Origin: Acidobacteriota bacterium
Lineage (GTDB): Bacteria > Acidobacteriota > Blastocatellia > Pyrinomonadales > Pyrinomonadaceae
Direction of reading: 5' to 3'
DNA length: 64,000 nucleotides
Assembly: GCA_020199835.1 (NCBI GenBank)
Contig: JAIVJV010000005.1
Span: 62,001 to 126,000 of the forward strand
Shown here one piece after another: positions 34,981 through 42,601 of the stretch. Every line of letters begins with the position of its first letter. Position 1 is the stretch's first letter. The translations under genes were made by a program, and so were the position numbers. A model generated the notes under the pieces. It was not told the origin of the DNA. It made no database searches and worked only from the letters and a program-made list of their open reading frames with translations.

Positions 34981-35018
34981 CTAAGACCCGAGCCTCTGTC
35001 CTTAGGGACAGAGCTTAG
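34981..35018. terminator. Hairpins in the gap between two minus-strand genes
   Basis: CTCTGTCC/GGACAGAG with a 4-base loop, extended by CTAAG/CTTAG outside. Further stems in the same gap: CCCC/GGGG at 35026-35042, GACCAGG/CCTGGTC near 35179-35204 and ACCCCC/GGGGGT near 35220-35237. All lie past the stop of the gene at 35250, as expected for transcription ends, but none has a clear T tract on the minus strand. Confidence 0.4.
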
Positions 35019-35249
35019 GTACTTACCCCTTGCTTCAGGGGCCATAGTGCGGCGTTGGAAAAACAGCTTTGCCATGCCACCGCCGCCGGAACTGGAGCAA
35101 AAGTCGCCCGTCTGTTGCAGGCAGTCGAAGTTCGCGAGGATCTCCGGAGATTGCTCGGAGCCATCTGGGTTTTTTACCGTGACCAGGAAAACATCCTGAC
35201 CTGGTCTGTCTTGCGCTATACCCCCGTCCCGGGGGTCAGGAATGACCGG

Positions 35250-36035
35250 TCAAACAACCCAAGGGAAACCCTCAGACCCATCCAGATTACGATTGACAAT
35301 CTTTGCAAACCCTTTAGCCACTAGATTGTCAATGTCGCTTGCCGTTTGGAGAATAGGCGTCCCGTCCAGATCTCTGCCGTTCTTGGCCGCTATCGGGTCG
35401 AGTTCGTTCCTTCCTGCGGCAGTGAACGCCTTGGGTGTGTAAACCACGAAGGCCAAGATCCAATTGCCAAGAGGGTTGTTTGAGAAGTAGCCGTTTCGGG
35501 TGTCGAAAACGTTGTCCTGCCGCCGGTTCGGAGGTGCAGGACTTTTAACGAAGATGGGGTTGTTATTCGCATCTCGCTGCGTTTTCGGAAAGAGGAACGC
35601 GCGGAATTGATTTGCAATGTCCATGGCGCGTCGGCCACGATCCGTTAACTGGCCATTCGCATTCCTCTCAAAGCTATTCGGCATGAGAGTTCCCATGATC
35701 GAATAGTAAATAAGGTTTCCGGAGTTGTCCCAGCCGCCGGTTGTTTCCAAAATGCGGATGTTGCGATGGGCGGGATCTGTATTGGAGTTGTCAACCGTCC
35801 AATGCAGAGGGTTGCGGTCAGGATTGCCTGCTCGCTCCCCGATATTTTCCGGTACGATTCCATTGGCGCGATAGAAACTATCGCTGAAATCGAATGGAGG
35901 TGGGTTGTCGCTGACTCTTCCGCTACTCGCCACGGTTGACGGTAAGGGAGGCGCCAGGCCCGCGAAGCCCACCATCATCAATAGCATGATGGAGAGCCAG
36001 ACGGGCCATTTCCTTTTGCGTTTGATCTGTTTCAT
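35250..36035 (-). CDS. Secreted hypothetical protein
   Basis: 261 residues. Signal peptide of about 35 residues (KWPVWLSIMLLMMVGFAGLAPPLPSTVASS). The mature protein has no cysteines and no recognised domain; features are FDFSDSFYRANGI, ILETTGGWDNSGNLIYYSIMGTL, MDIANQFRAFLFP and NPLGNWILAFVVYTPKAF. Single gene. A match to the ECF-type promoter motif lies far upstream at 36590-36617 (about 555 bases). The stretch between them (36036-36589) holds no credible gene; it includes short inverted TAGTAG/CACTAC motifs at 36553-36590. Confidence 0.65.
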   Translation of the reverse strand: MKQIKRKRKWPVWLSIMLLMMVGFAGLAPPLPSTVASSGRVSDNPPPFDFSDSFYRANGIVPENIGERAGNPDRNPLHWTVDNSNTDPAHRNIRILETTGGWDNSGNLIYYSIMGTLMPNSFERNANGQLTDRGRRAMDIANQFRAFLFPKTQRDANNNPIFVKSPAPPNRRQDNVFDTRNGYFSNNPLGNWILAFVVYTPKAFTAAGRNELDPIAAKNGRDLDGTPILQTASDIDNLVAKGFAKIVNRNLDGSEGFPWVV

Positions 36036-36589
36036 TACTGAAACTCCTTTTTGGAAATAGATCTGACCTACGTTTGCGATGAGAAAACCTCCACTCGGAA
36101 CAGCTACGAACCACTGTTCCGCTGTGTTGGCTCGCTCCAGACGTGATCGCTAGGGGATAAGTTGACCCTCGCATCCGTTTCGCACCGGGTGTGAAGTTTG
36201 AAATGAACTGCTTCAAACTCCCGCGCGAGGTGGTGCTAAACGGAATTAAAGGTTCGGTACGTTTCTATCGCGTGAAGTTACCCGGCAACGATGGGACATC
36301 CGAAAGTGTTCACATCGTCGGCTCGCTGCTGAAGCTTCCACTCAGGACTGGTAACTTCTCCCACTATAAACTCAGACCGCCTACACCTTGCTATCTGCTC
36401 CACTTCTGTGTAGCCGTCATGCCCGCGCACGCAATTCATTGGAACACGAGGCCAGATAGAGATGCGCTGGCTGACTGGTTCTCAATTCTCCGTGCACTGT
36501 GCTTTCGGGATGCTCAGTTTGCTCGGGCTGAACGTCAAAGTAGTCGGCATTACCTAGTAGTCACCACTACATAGTAGGCGGCACTACAT

Positions 36590-36617
36590 AAAAGTTCAGA
36601 GCCCGTGGATTTATTCC
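36590..36617 (-). promoter_or_regulatory. ECF-type promoter motif (match 5)
   Basis: Minus strand: GGAATAAA (36617-36610), 13 bases, AACTTTT (36596-36590). Weaker in the -10 part than the other matches. It lies just past the first tRNA-Sec gene and points towards the secreted-protein gene ending at 35250. Confidence 0.4.
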
Positions 36618-36647
36618 GCATTCGGAAAAAATTGTGAGGTCGTTTTC

Positions 36648-36746
36648 TGGCGGAGGCGTGTAGGAATCGAACCTACCTGAGTCTGCTCTCACAGTCTCAC
36701 TACCGGTTTTGAAGACCGGGCCGTGCACCAGAACAGATTCGCCTCC
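36648..36746 (-). tRNA. selC: tRNA-Sec (anticodon TCA), copy 1
   Basis: 99 bases on the minus strand. Acceptor GGAGGCG pairs with CGCCTCC, with discriminator G and an encoded CCA. The anticodon arm is CCGGT-CTTCAAA-ACCGG, giving anticodon UCA. There is a long variable arm (GAGACTG/CAGACTC) and a T arm GTAGG-TTCGATT-CCTAC. The D arm is CTGTTC-TGGT-GCACGG, the long D stem typical of tRNA-Sec, but with one U-C mismatch. This tRNA decodes UGA as selenocysteine, and a UGA-containing gene lies at 60193. A close second copy lies at 38779. Confidence 0.92.
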
Positions 36747-37850
36747 GCAAACTGTTGGGGTTGAATTGTTAAGTCCGATGACGCCGTATGCAATCGGACG
36801 CGGCGGAATCAGCGAAGAAGGCGCGATGGTCAGGCTGCTGCCGCACGATAAAGCGGATGGCAAGCGCAGTACCGAACCGTCCTGGCAAGTAGATGAGGGC
36901 GGGAATAGCTACGAGCAAAATACAGCGAGAGCAGGTACCGAAACTGGGATTACGACGTATCCGTGCATGACTAAGCGGGCAAATTCGTTCCGGGCTGAAA
37001 AGCTTTCCAATACTTCCAGGCCTGAAGATATGTTTTGTGCAGAGCGTCTTCGCTGATTCCCGTGAGCCGCAAACTCGAAGAGCCGTAGGCGTCAGGGACG
37101 CACGTGGATCAGCGCCTGCGATTTAAACTCCTCACGCCGCTGGGACGAGAGAGGCGTTTCAGCCATGACAGTTCGTTACCTTCGTAACCATGTTCCACGA
37201 GTGGCTTGGATTCGGGAATAACCTTGTTCTTCTGCTACTAACAAGCAACTAAATGGGCCAGAGTATTCCAGGGAGATTGAGAATTCGTATTCCGCGCAAT
37301 GAAAACATCTCGCCCGGGGAATTGCAAAACCGATCTTGGCTGGAATAAAACGCCCGTTTCGCGACTTGTCATCACGGTTGACCGTAGTTTCTACCAAGGC
37401 CGCGCTAAGGCGCCGGTATGAGACGTTCTCCTCCAGATGGGCGTGGAATATGCCCCCCGAAGAGTTAACCCCCACCAATCATCCCGAGAGGGAAATTTCC
37501 GGTTCGACGAAACGGCAGTCTCGGGCCGCAGGAGAGTGTTGACACTGTCCGAGAGAAGTTGAATGGGCATTTTGGCCGGAGTATTCGTTTTGGAGCACTT
37601 TATATATGGGGGCTTTCCGATCTATTAGAGGAGAACTGGATCATCAATTTCGGAAGGGCGCGCCCGATTTGGCTGCGCACCGGAACATACATAGCCCGAC
37701 GATGCAGCTGAGGAATAAATCACCATGAAAACATCACTCCTCGTATTTGACAGGGAGGATGGCTAAATCAACAGTCTTCCGTCAGGCCGGCCTCAGTGGT
37801 GACTGAGAGGACTGATGGTCACAGCCGAACGAACTAAAGGAGGGACACCA
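36747..37850. other. Non-coding stretch between tRNA-Sec copy 1 and the gene at 37851
   Basis: ORFs here (36709-37056, 37176-37478, 37336-37542) overlap the tRNA or lack RBS and family features. The 30 bases directly before the tRNA (TCGGACTTAACAATTC and following) are shared with copy 2. A very short ORF at 37723 (13 codons) has an RBS-like AGGAA but is of doubtful meaning. Confidence 0.4.
37342..37369 (+). promoter_or_regulatory. ECF-type promoter motif (match 3)
   Basis: Plus strand: GGAATAAA, 13 bases, GACTTGT; both boxes are identical to those of the sigma-gene promoter at 41055. The next recognised gene is 480 bases downstream (37851), so it either has a long leader or drives an unseen small RNA. 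Confidence 0.5.
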
Positions 37851-38462
37851 ATGAGACACATAGTTAGTTTGCTGGTGCTTGTGCTAGCGGTTCTAGGTTT
37901 GAACGGTCTAACGTTGAGCCACAGCAGTCAAACTGAAAGAAAAGTGAAAGATGAGGGGGCTGTCGATCGAATCATCGCAAGCTGGAAGAGCAAGCCACAG
38001 GAGGTGGCGCGCAAAACAATTGCCAAGTATGGGCAGCCGCATGAGGCAACCGCATCACGGCTGATATGGCACAACACGGGACCCTGGAAGCGGACTGAAC
38101 TTGTCAACGAGGAGATCCCGCACCACTTTCCAAAACCGCATCATGACATGCTCTATCAGGCGATCAACTATCGGGTGCCGCCGGACAAATTTGACGAATT
38201 GGCGGCTTACGATGGAAGCGTGATCGCCGAACGGACTAAGGGTGAGCTCGCCGCTCGATGCGATCTGGAGGAGGCAAACTTCCTGGCGCTGAATCTTGCC
38301 CACGACATCATCTCGGGAAAAAAGAGCGTCGACGAAGCGCGCAAGTTCTACGCAGAAGCAATGCGCGCCATGAAACACTCTGAATACAAACAAGGCTTAC
38401 TCTTCCAGGTGGTGCGTACAGAGCAGGGTGATCCCGACAAGGAGGTTTTAGCCAGCCGTTAA
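37851..38462 (+). CDS. Secreted hypothetical protein between the two tRNA-Sec genes
   Basis: 203 residues from ATG 37851, with AAAGGAGGGACACCA upstream; an in-frame GTG/TTG extension to 37815 is less likely. Signal peptide (HIVSLLVLVLAVLGLNGLTLS). The mature part is helical with a His/Pro-rich stretch (IPHHFPKPHHDML) and RTKGELAARCDLEEANFLALNLAHDII. No domain recognised. Such small secreted proteins are common in soil Acidobacteriota and often act as stress or metal-binding factors; that is not shown here. Confidence 0.7.
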   Translation: MRHIVSLLVLVLAVLGLNGLTLSHSSQTERKVKDEGAVDRIIASWKSKPQEVARKTIAKYGQPHEATASRLIWHNTGPWKRTELVNEEIPHHFPKPHHDMLYQAINYRVPPDKFDELAAYDGSVIAERTKGELAARCDLEEANFLALNLAHDIISGKKSVDEARKFYAEAMRAMKHSEYKQGLLFQVVRTEQGDPDKEVLASR

Positions 38463-38778
38463 TTTGAGGTGGCTAAGTAGAATATTAGCGCAACCGGATT
38501 TACTCCAACTACCCTTTCTGTCCGCCCGTGCTGAGAGCTTGTTCAGCGGATAGAGTCTGCCAGGTGGTGCGAACTGAAAGCGAGCACCAGCATTAGGCTT
38601 CCCGTTTCGACGAAAGGATCCGATAACGACGGACCCGATTTTTTAGGCGTAGCATGCGTGAACCGGCAGACAATCGCTGTTAGCATTCCGGCAGCGACGC
38701 GTTTTGTAGGCTTTAGAGATTGCGCACAGAGAATAAAGTTCAGCAAAGAGACTTTCGTGCAATGGTGCTTGGACTTTG

Positions 38779-38877
38779 TGGCGGAGGCGTGTAGGAATCG
38801 AACCTACCTGAGCCTGCTCTCACAGTCTCACTAACGGTTTTGAAGACCGGGCCGTTCACCAGAACAGATTCGCCTCC
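38779..38877 (-). tRNA. selC: tRNA-Sec (anticodon TCA), copy 2
   Basis: 99 bases, differing from copy 1 (36648-36746) at only a few positions, with the same acceptor, T arm, encoded CCA and CTTCAAA anticodon loop. Here the D stem CTGTTC/GAACGG is fully paired, but the base of the anticodon stem (CCGGT/ACCGT) has a C-U mismatch that copy 1 lacks. A strong ECF-type promoter motif ends about 32 bases upstream of its 5' end. Confidence 0.9.
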
Positions 38878-38908
38878 GCAAACTATTGGGGTTGAATTGT
38901 TAAGTCCG

Positions 38909-38936
38909 ACAAGTCCAAATGATTAGGATTTATTCC
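38909..38936 (-). promoter_or_regulatory. ECF-type promoter motif in front of tRNA-Sec copy 2 (match 4)
   Basis: Minus strand: GGAATAAA (38936-38929), 13 bases, GACTTGT (38915-38909). Start of transcription would fall near 38902, about 25 bases before the tRNA. Copy 1 lacks this motif: the two upstream regions become identical only from TCGGACTTAAC inward. Confidence 0.6.
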
Positions 38937-39006
38937 ATGGACTCTCAAAAATGGCTCAGAATCCGTCAAAGGGAAAGTTTGTGAGACTGACAAAGAATCG
39001 AATCGT

Positions 39007-40110
39007 TTACTTCTCCAAGTCACGTGCGCAACGGAAGCCGACATTATTGAAGCTGCTGTTTGGCGGGCTCTTGCCACGAAAACCCGGACGATAAGCGCCG
39101 CAATAATTTGTTGAACAAAACCATGAGCCGCCGCGGGCCACGCGCGCTGTTCCATCGACTGGTCCAACCGGATTGTGGGCCACTTCAGAGTTGCGATAAG
39201 TGTCCGATGCATACCAATCGGCGGTCCATTCCCAGACGTTTCCGATCATGTCATAGAGGCCGAGAGGGTTGGGGGTGAAAGCACCTACAGGCGCCGTATA
39301 GAAATAACCGTCTTTTGTCTCGTTACGTTGTGGCCAAAGCCCCTGCCAAACATTCGCGCTTCCGTCCTCTGCCGGATTGGTGGGGCCGCTTTCAGTGTGA
39401 GCACCGGCTGAAGGATGTAGAGGCTGATGGCGATCGAACTGCTCGTTTTTCGCGTGCCCCTCGTGGGCATGGCCGTTGTCTCCCGACGCGACAGTTGCTG
39501 CCAAGGGAATTGACTTTTTGGGAAAGATGGCCGCCTTGCTCCCACGTGCGGCCACCTCCCATTCGGCCTCCGTGGGCAAACGCTTACCAGCCCACCTTGC
39601 GTAAGCATTTGCATCGAACCACGAGACCAGCACAACTGGATGCTCCATCGCCCCTTCAATAAAACTGCCGGCTCCCAGCGGGTGTCGCCAGTTTGCCCCC
39701 TCGATATAGGTCCAGTTGCTTTCGCCGCCGTGATAGATCCAGGCGCCCCCTTCATTTTCGGCAGAAGTCACATGTCCAGTTTCCTCTACAAAAAGCTGGA
39801 ATTCGCGATTGGTGACTTCGTGCCGATCGACGTAAAAACCGTCAAGCTTTACGCGGCGCGGAGGCGCATCCTCGGCAGCGTTGGGCCATTCATCTCCGAT
39901 TACGTATTCACCTCCGGGCACGAGCACCATGTCGTCAGGCACCGCTACGGCAGTAGCACGCCCGTCACCCCAATTATAATGACGTGCCTCAGAATCAGGG
40001 CGCTCAGTTCTTTCCAGCCAGAGCGCAGTTAGGGACAGAGCTCCCGCCGCGCCGGCGAACATCAACAAGACCTTCCAAAGCGAACCGTGCATTGTCGCCC
40101 GTCGAGTCAT
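39007..40110 (-). CDS. Formylglycine-generating enzyme (SUMF1/FGE) family protein
   Basis: 367 residues from ATG 40110, one base after the upstream stop TAG (40114-40112). One N-terminal membrane helix (WKVLLMFAGAAGALSLTALWL) tethers an FGE-sulfatase domain: PGGEYVIGD, FYVDRHEVTNREFQLFVEETG, HPVVLVSWFDANAYARWAGKRLPTEAEWE, MIGNVWEWTADWY and RGGSWFCSTNYCGAYRPGFRG...NVGFRCA. The CSTNYC pair matches the two catalytic, copper-binding Cys of true FGE, which most distant relatives lack. FGE converts a Cys of sulfatases to formylglycine; no sulfatase is in the window. An insertion rich in His (GHAHEGHAKN) is unusual. Confidence 0.85.
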   Translation of the reverse strand: MTRRATMHGSLWKVLLMFAGAAGALSLTALWLERTERPDSEARHYNWGDGRATAVAVPDDMVLVPGGEYVIGDEWPNAAEDAPPRRVKLDGFYVDRHEVTNREFQLFVEETGHVTSAENEGGAWIYHGGESNWTYIEGANWRHPLGAGSFIEGAMEHPVVLVSWFDANAYARWAGKRLPTEAEWEVAARGSKAAIFPKKSIPLAATVASGDNGHAHEGHAKNEQFDRHQPLHPSAGAHTESGPTNPAEDGSANVWQGLWPQRNETKDGYFYTAPVGAFTPNPLGLYDMIGNVWEWTADWYASDTYRNSEVAHNPVGPVDGTARVARGGSWFCSTNYCGAYRPGFRGKSPPNSSFNNVGFRCARDLEK

Positions 40111-40111
40111 G

Positions 40112-40870
40112 CTATGAGGCGCCACCGCGGCCATATGCGAATGCAAGCGCGAGCCCGAAGATCACATGATTGATCAAACTGACAAGCCCGCTGTATGGAC
40201 TGCCGCCACCACCGCCGCATGGATTACAAGGATTACCTGCGGCGGCAACGCTGCAGGGATTTCCGGAACTTGGCGCCTCCTTCTTTGTTCCGCAAGGATT
40301 GCACGCATTGGGAGCGGACGATCCCGAGTTGGCATTCTTCGCCGCGCACGGGTTACAAGGATTCTTCGCCGCGCATGGATTACATGGGTTCGTTGGCTTT
40401 GATTGTTGGCCTGCCTGATTGCCACTCTTGCCGGCACACGGATTACAAGGATTACCCTGCTGTGCGCCGGCCACTCCACTACACGGATTGCACGGATTGG
40501 ATGTGCCGCCCCTGCTCATCACGGCGGTCATAATCGGCATTGCAGCTAAAGCAATCGCGGTGATCGACAGTCCGAAAACAAGTCCTTTCATGACGGCAGG
40601 CCATCTTCTGAGTGGTGCCACTACCGCCGAGTAAAGCAGACCGTAGCCAACGCCTATCATTAAATGGATCAATCCTCCAACCAGGTATTGAGTGGAGGCA
40701 CCAGATTGTGGGCCAAGGAACATTTGGCCCAGGCTCTTCATAATATTCATCCCGAACACGGCCATCGAGATAGTGATAATGACAGTTGCTACCAATCCTG
40801 CCATTAATGCTTTGCCCCAATTAAAGCTCGACGCTTGCTTACGAGATGAGGCGCCAATATCTTCTGCCAT
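40112..40870 (-). CDS. Membrane protein with CNPC repeats
   Basis: 252 residues. Three N-terminal membrane helices of the small DUF1440/YagU-like type (ALMAGLVATVIITISMAVFG, YLVGGLIHLMIGVGYGLLYS, GLVFGLSITAIALAAM) are followed by a loop of about 110 residues carrying NPCNPC or variants seven times (13 Cys), and then one last helix (LINHVIFGLALAFAYG). The repeats are spaced by Gly/Ser/Ala/Lys. The Cys pairs could bind thiophilic metal such as Cu, Zn or Hg. The FGE homologue follows directly in the operon. An ECF-type promoter lies at 40992-41019. Confidence 0.75.
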   Translation of the reverse strand: MAEDIGASSRKQASSFNWGKALMAGLVATVIITISMAVFGMNIMKSLGQMFLGPQSGASTQYLVGGLIHLMIGVGYGLLYSAVVAPLRRWPAVMKGLVFGLSITAIALAAMPIMTAVMSRGGTSNPCNPCSGVAGAQQGNPCNPCAGKSGNQAGQQSKPTNPCNPCAAKNPCNPCAAKNANSGSSAPNACNPCGTKKEAPSSGNPCSVAAAGNPCNPCGGGGGSPYSGLVSLINHVIFGLALAFAYGRGGAS

Positions 40871-40991
40871 GGGTTTCTCCTTTCGTCATCAGGACATTCC
40901 CCAGGGATCGACACGGTTATTCCGGAGGCGCTGATCGACATCGCGCCCTTTAAGTCCCGGATTTACTGCTGAACTTCTTTTGCCTTGTCCT

Positions 40992-41019
40992 ATAAGTTGG
41001 CGGTTTGTAGATTTATTCC
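40992..41019 (-). promoter_or_regulatory. ECF-type promoter of the CNPC/FGE operon (match 2)
   Basis: Minus strand: GGAATAAA (41019-41012), 13 bases, AACTTAT (40998-40992), about 115 bases before ATG 40870. It forms the left half of an 11-bp perfect inverted repeat (GATTTATTCCC...GGGAATAAATC) with the sigma-gene promoter. Confidence 0.6.
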
Positions 41020-41054
41020 CACGATTGAGCGCCGAAGCTAATCCTGATTGTTCG

Positions 41055-41082
41055 GGAATAAATCGGTTCACATTGGACTTGT
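41055..41082 (+). promoter_or_regulatory. ECF-type promoter of the sigma gene (match 1)
   Basis: Plus strand: GGAATAAA (41055-41062), 13 bases, GACTTGT (41076-41082), about 50 bases before ATG 41133. Equivalent to GGAAT-N16-GACTT, a normal ECF -35/-10 layout. Position at the sigma gene itself suggests autoregulation. Confidence 0.65.
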
Positions 41083-41132
41083 TGGAAGTGGTGGCGTTGG
41101 TAAGGGAATAATCGAATACTGCGTTTCCGTGC

Positions 41133-41699
41133 ATGTCAGTCGCGGAAAGAAGAGAGGAGATCCTATTGTTTAGCCGGCTATCGCGTCGGCAACGTGAGGA
41201 ATTTGAGGTGCAAGCTCTCCCTCAGCTTGACGCCCTCGTGCGTTCGGCACTTCGTATGTGTGGGTCGCGCGAAGAAGCTGAGGATGCTGTGCAAGAGACT
41301 TATTTGCAAGCATGGAAGTACTGGCGTTCATTTCAGCAGGGGACAAACTGCCGAGCATGGTTGTTTCGTATTCTGTTCAATGTGATTAAGAAGAAGGCTA
41401 CAGAGAAGAGAACTTTTGTTTCTATCGAAGAACCTAAAGTTGAGAACCTGGTACATTTTGATCGAGTAGCGTCACTGAACGAGTTCGAAATGCTGGAAGT
41501 GTTTGACCAACTGACCCACGAACATCGTGAAGTTGTTCTTCTCGTGGTCGTCGAGGAGATGTCTTATAAGGACGCCGCAGCGGCGTTACGAGTGCCGATG
41601 GGAACAGTAATGTCGAGGCTGAATCGAGCGCGAACTGAATTACGACAACGTTTGGGCCATCAAGGTCGTAAATCTCTTAGCAGAACGCAAAGCAAGTAG
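41133..41699 (+). CDS. ECF RNA polymerase sigma factor
   Basis: 188 residues. Region 2 (ALPQLDALVRSALRMCGSREEAEDAVQETYLQAWKYWRSFQQGTNCRAWLFRILFNVI) and region 4 (MLEVFDQLTHEHREVVLLVVVEEMSYKDAAAALRVPMGTVMSRLNRARTELRQRL, with the helix-turn-helix) are complete; there is no other domain. It is followed after 30 bases by a zinc anti-sigma gene. The promoter motif shared with six other sites in the window is most simply its own target. Confidence 0.95.
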   Translation: MSVAERREEILLFSRLSRRQREEFEVQALPQLDALVRSALRMCGSREEAEDAVQETYLQAWKYWRSFQQGTNCRAWLFRILFNVIKKKATEKRTFVSIEEPKVENLVHFDRVASLNEFEMLEVFDQLTHEHREVVLLVVVEEMSYKDAAAALRVPMGTVMSRLNRARTELRQRLGHQGRKSLSRTQSK

Positions 41700-41729
41700 A
41701 CCCGCGTGCGGGAGAATTGAGGCACGAAT

Positions 41730-42524
41730 ATGTATGACTGCCACGGAACAGAGCAACTCCTCGAGGCTTACGTGGATAATGAGTTGGACGCCGTCGTAAC
41801 ACAGGCCATTTCGGAACATCTGGAAGTATGCGCCGCGTGCAATCGCAAAATGGAAGATATCCGCGCGCAAAATGAACTTCTTGCTCGTGCGGTCAAGAGT
41901 GCTCATGCCGATAACAGCACGCTTCGAGCCTCGATTGAAGCAGCAACGATTGCGAAACATCAGCAGCTTTTCCAGTGGTCCATGCCCCGAGTTCAGATTT
42001 GGGCTACCGTCGCCGCGTTCACGATCTTAATCGCATTCATTTCCATCTTTTATTTACCGCGATTCCTGCGACCGTATACTAGTTCTCTATTTAAGGCAGC
42101 CGCCGATAACCACATAACATGCATTCGAGAGACTGAGGCGCCGGATTGGGCGCGTACGCAGCCGGAAATCATTCAAGTGGAAGAATCGTTTATCGGTCGG
42201 GATCGACAGGTACCGATGATGACCGTCGACGGCTATCAGCTGGTGCGCGCACGAGTCTGCATGCTTAACGGAGAGAAGTTCCTTCATCTTGTCTATGAAA
42301 ATGCGGGGGGCCGCGAGGCTTCGCTATTCGTTGGACCAAATAAGGAGGTCATTTTTGGCGACCGAGACCTCGCGCTGGATGGCAAGATTATCCAGATGGC
42401 CCATGTCAGTAATCTGAATGTAGTGAGCACGCAGGTCGGCAATCACCTTGTGATCGTTGCGGCTCAGGAAGAAACCCTAGCTAATACGCTCCTTTTAAAT
42501 GCAGCCTCGCGGCTTTCTGCTTAA
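41730..42524 (+). CDS. Zinc-finger anti-sigma factor, membrane-anchored
   Basis: 264 residues. The N-terminal zinc anti-sigma domain has C4, the H of ISEHLEVCAACN and two Cys (HxxxCxxC), the redox-sensitive ZAS motif. One membrane helix (ATVAAFTILIAFISIFYL, about residues 91-108) follows and then an outer domain of 150 residues of unknown fold (TVDGYQLVRARVCMLNGEKFLHLVY...SLFVGPNKEVIF). It should hold the ECF sigma inactive until an envelope or thiol signal is received. Confidence 0.87.
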   Translation: MYDCHGTEQLLEAYVDNELDAVVTQAISEHLEVCAACNRKMEDIRAQNELLARAVKSAHADNSTLRASIEAATIAKHQQLFQWSMPRVQIWATVAAFTILIAFISIFYLPRFLRPYTSSLFKAAADNHITCIRETEAPDWARTQPEIIQVEESFIGRDRQVPMMTVDGYQLVRARVCMLNGEKFLHLVYENAGGREASLFVGPNKEVIFGDRDLALDGKIIQMAHVSNLNVVSTQVGNHLVIVAAQEETLANTLLLNAASRLSA

Positions 42525-42601
42525 ACAAAAAAGGCTGGAGTTTTTTGTCTGGCCTTACCAAGGTTGCCTGCGGTTGAAAATTGAGAATCAAATCGGCGCG
42601 C

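Noticed and set aside
36567..37056. ORFs over tRNA-Sec copy 1 on both strands
   Set aside because: They overlap the tRNA gene and have no protein-like features.
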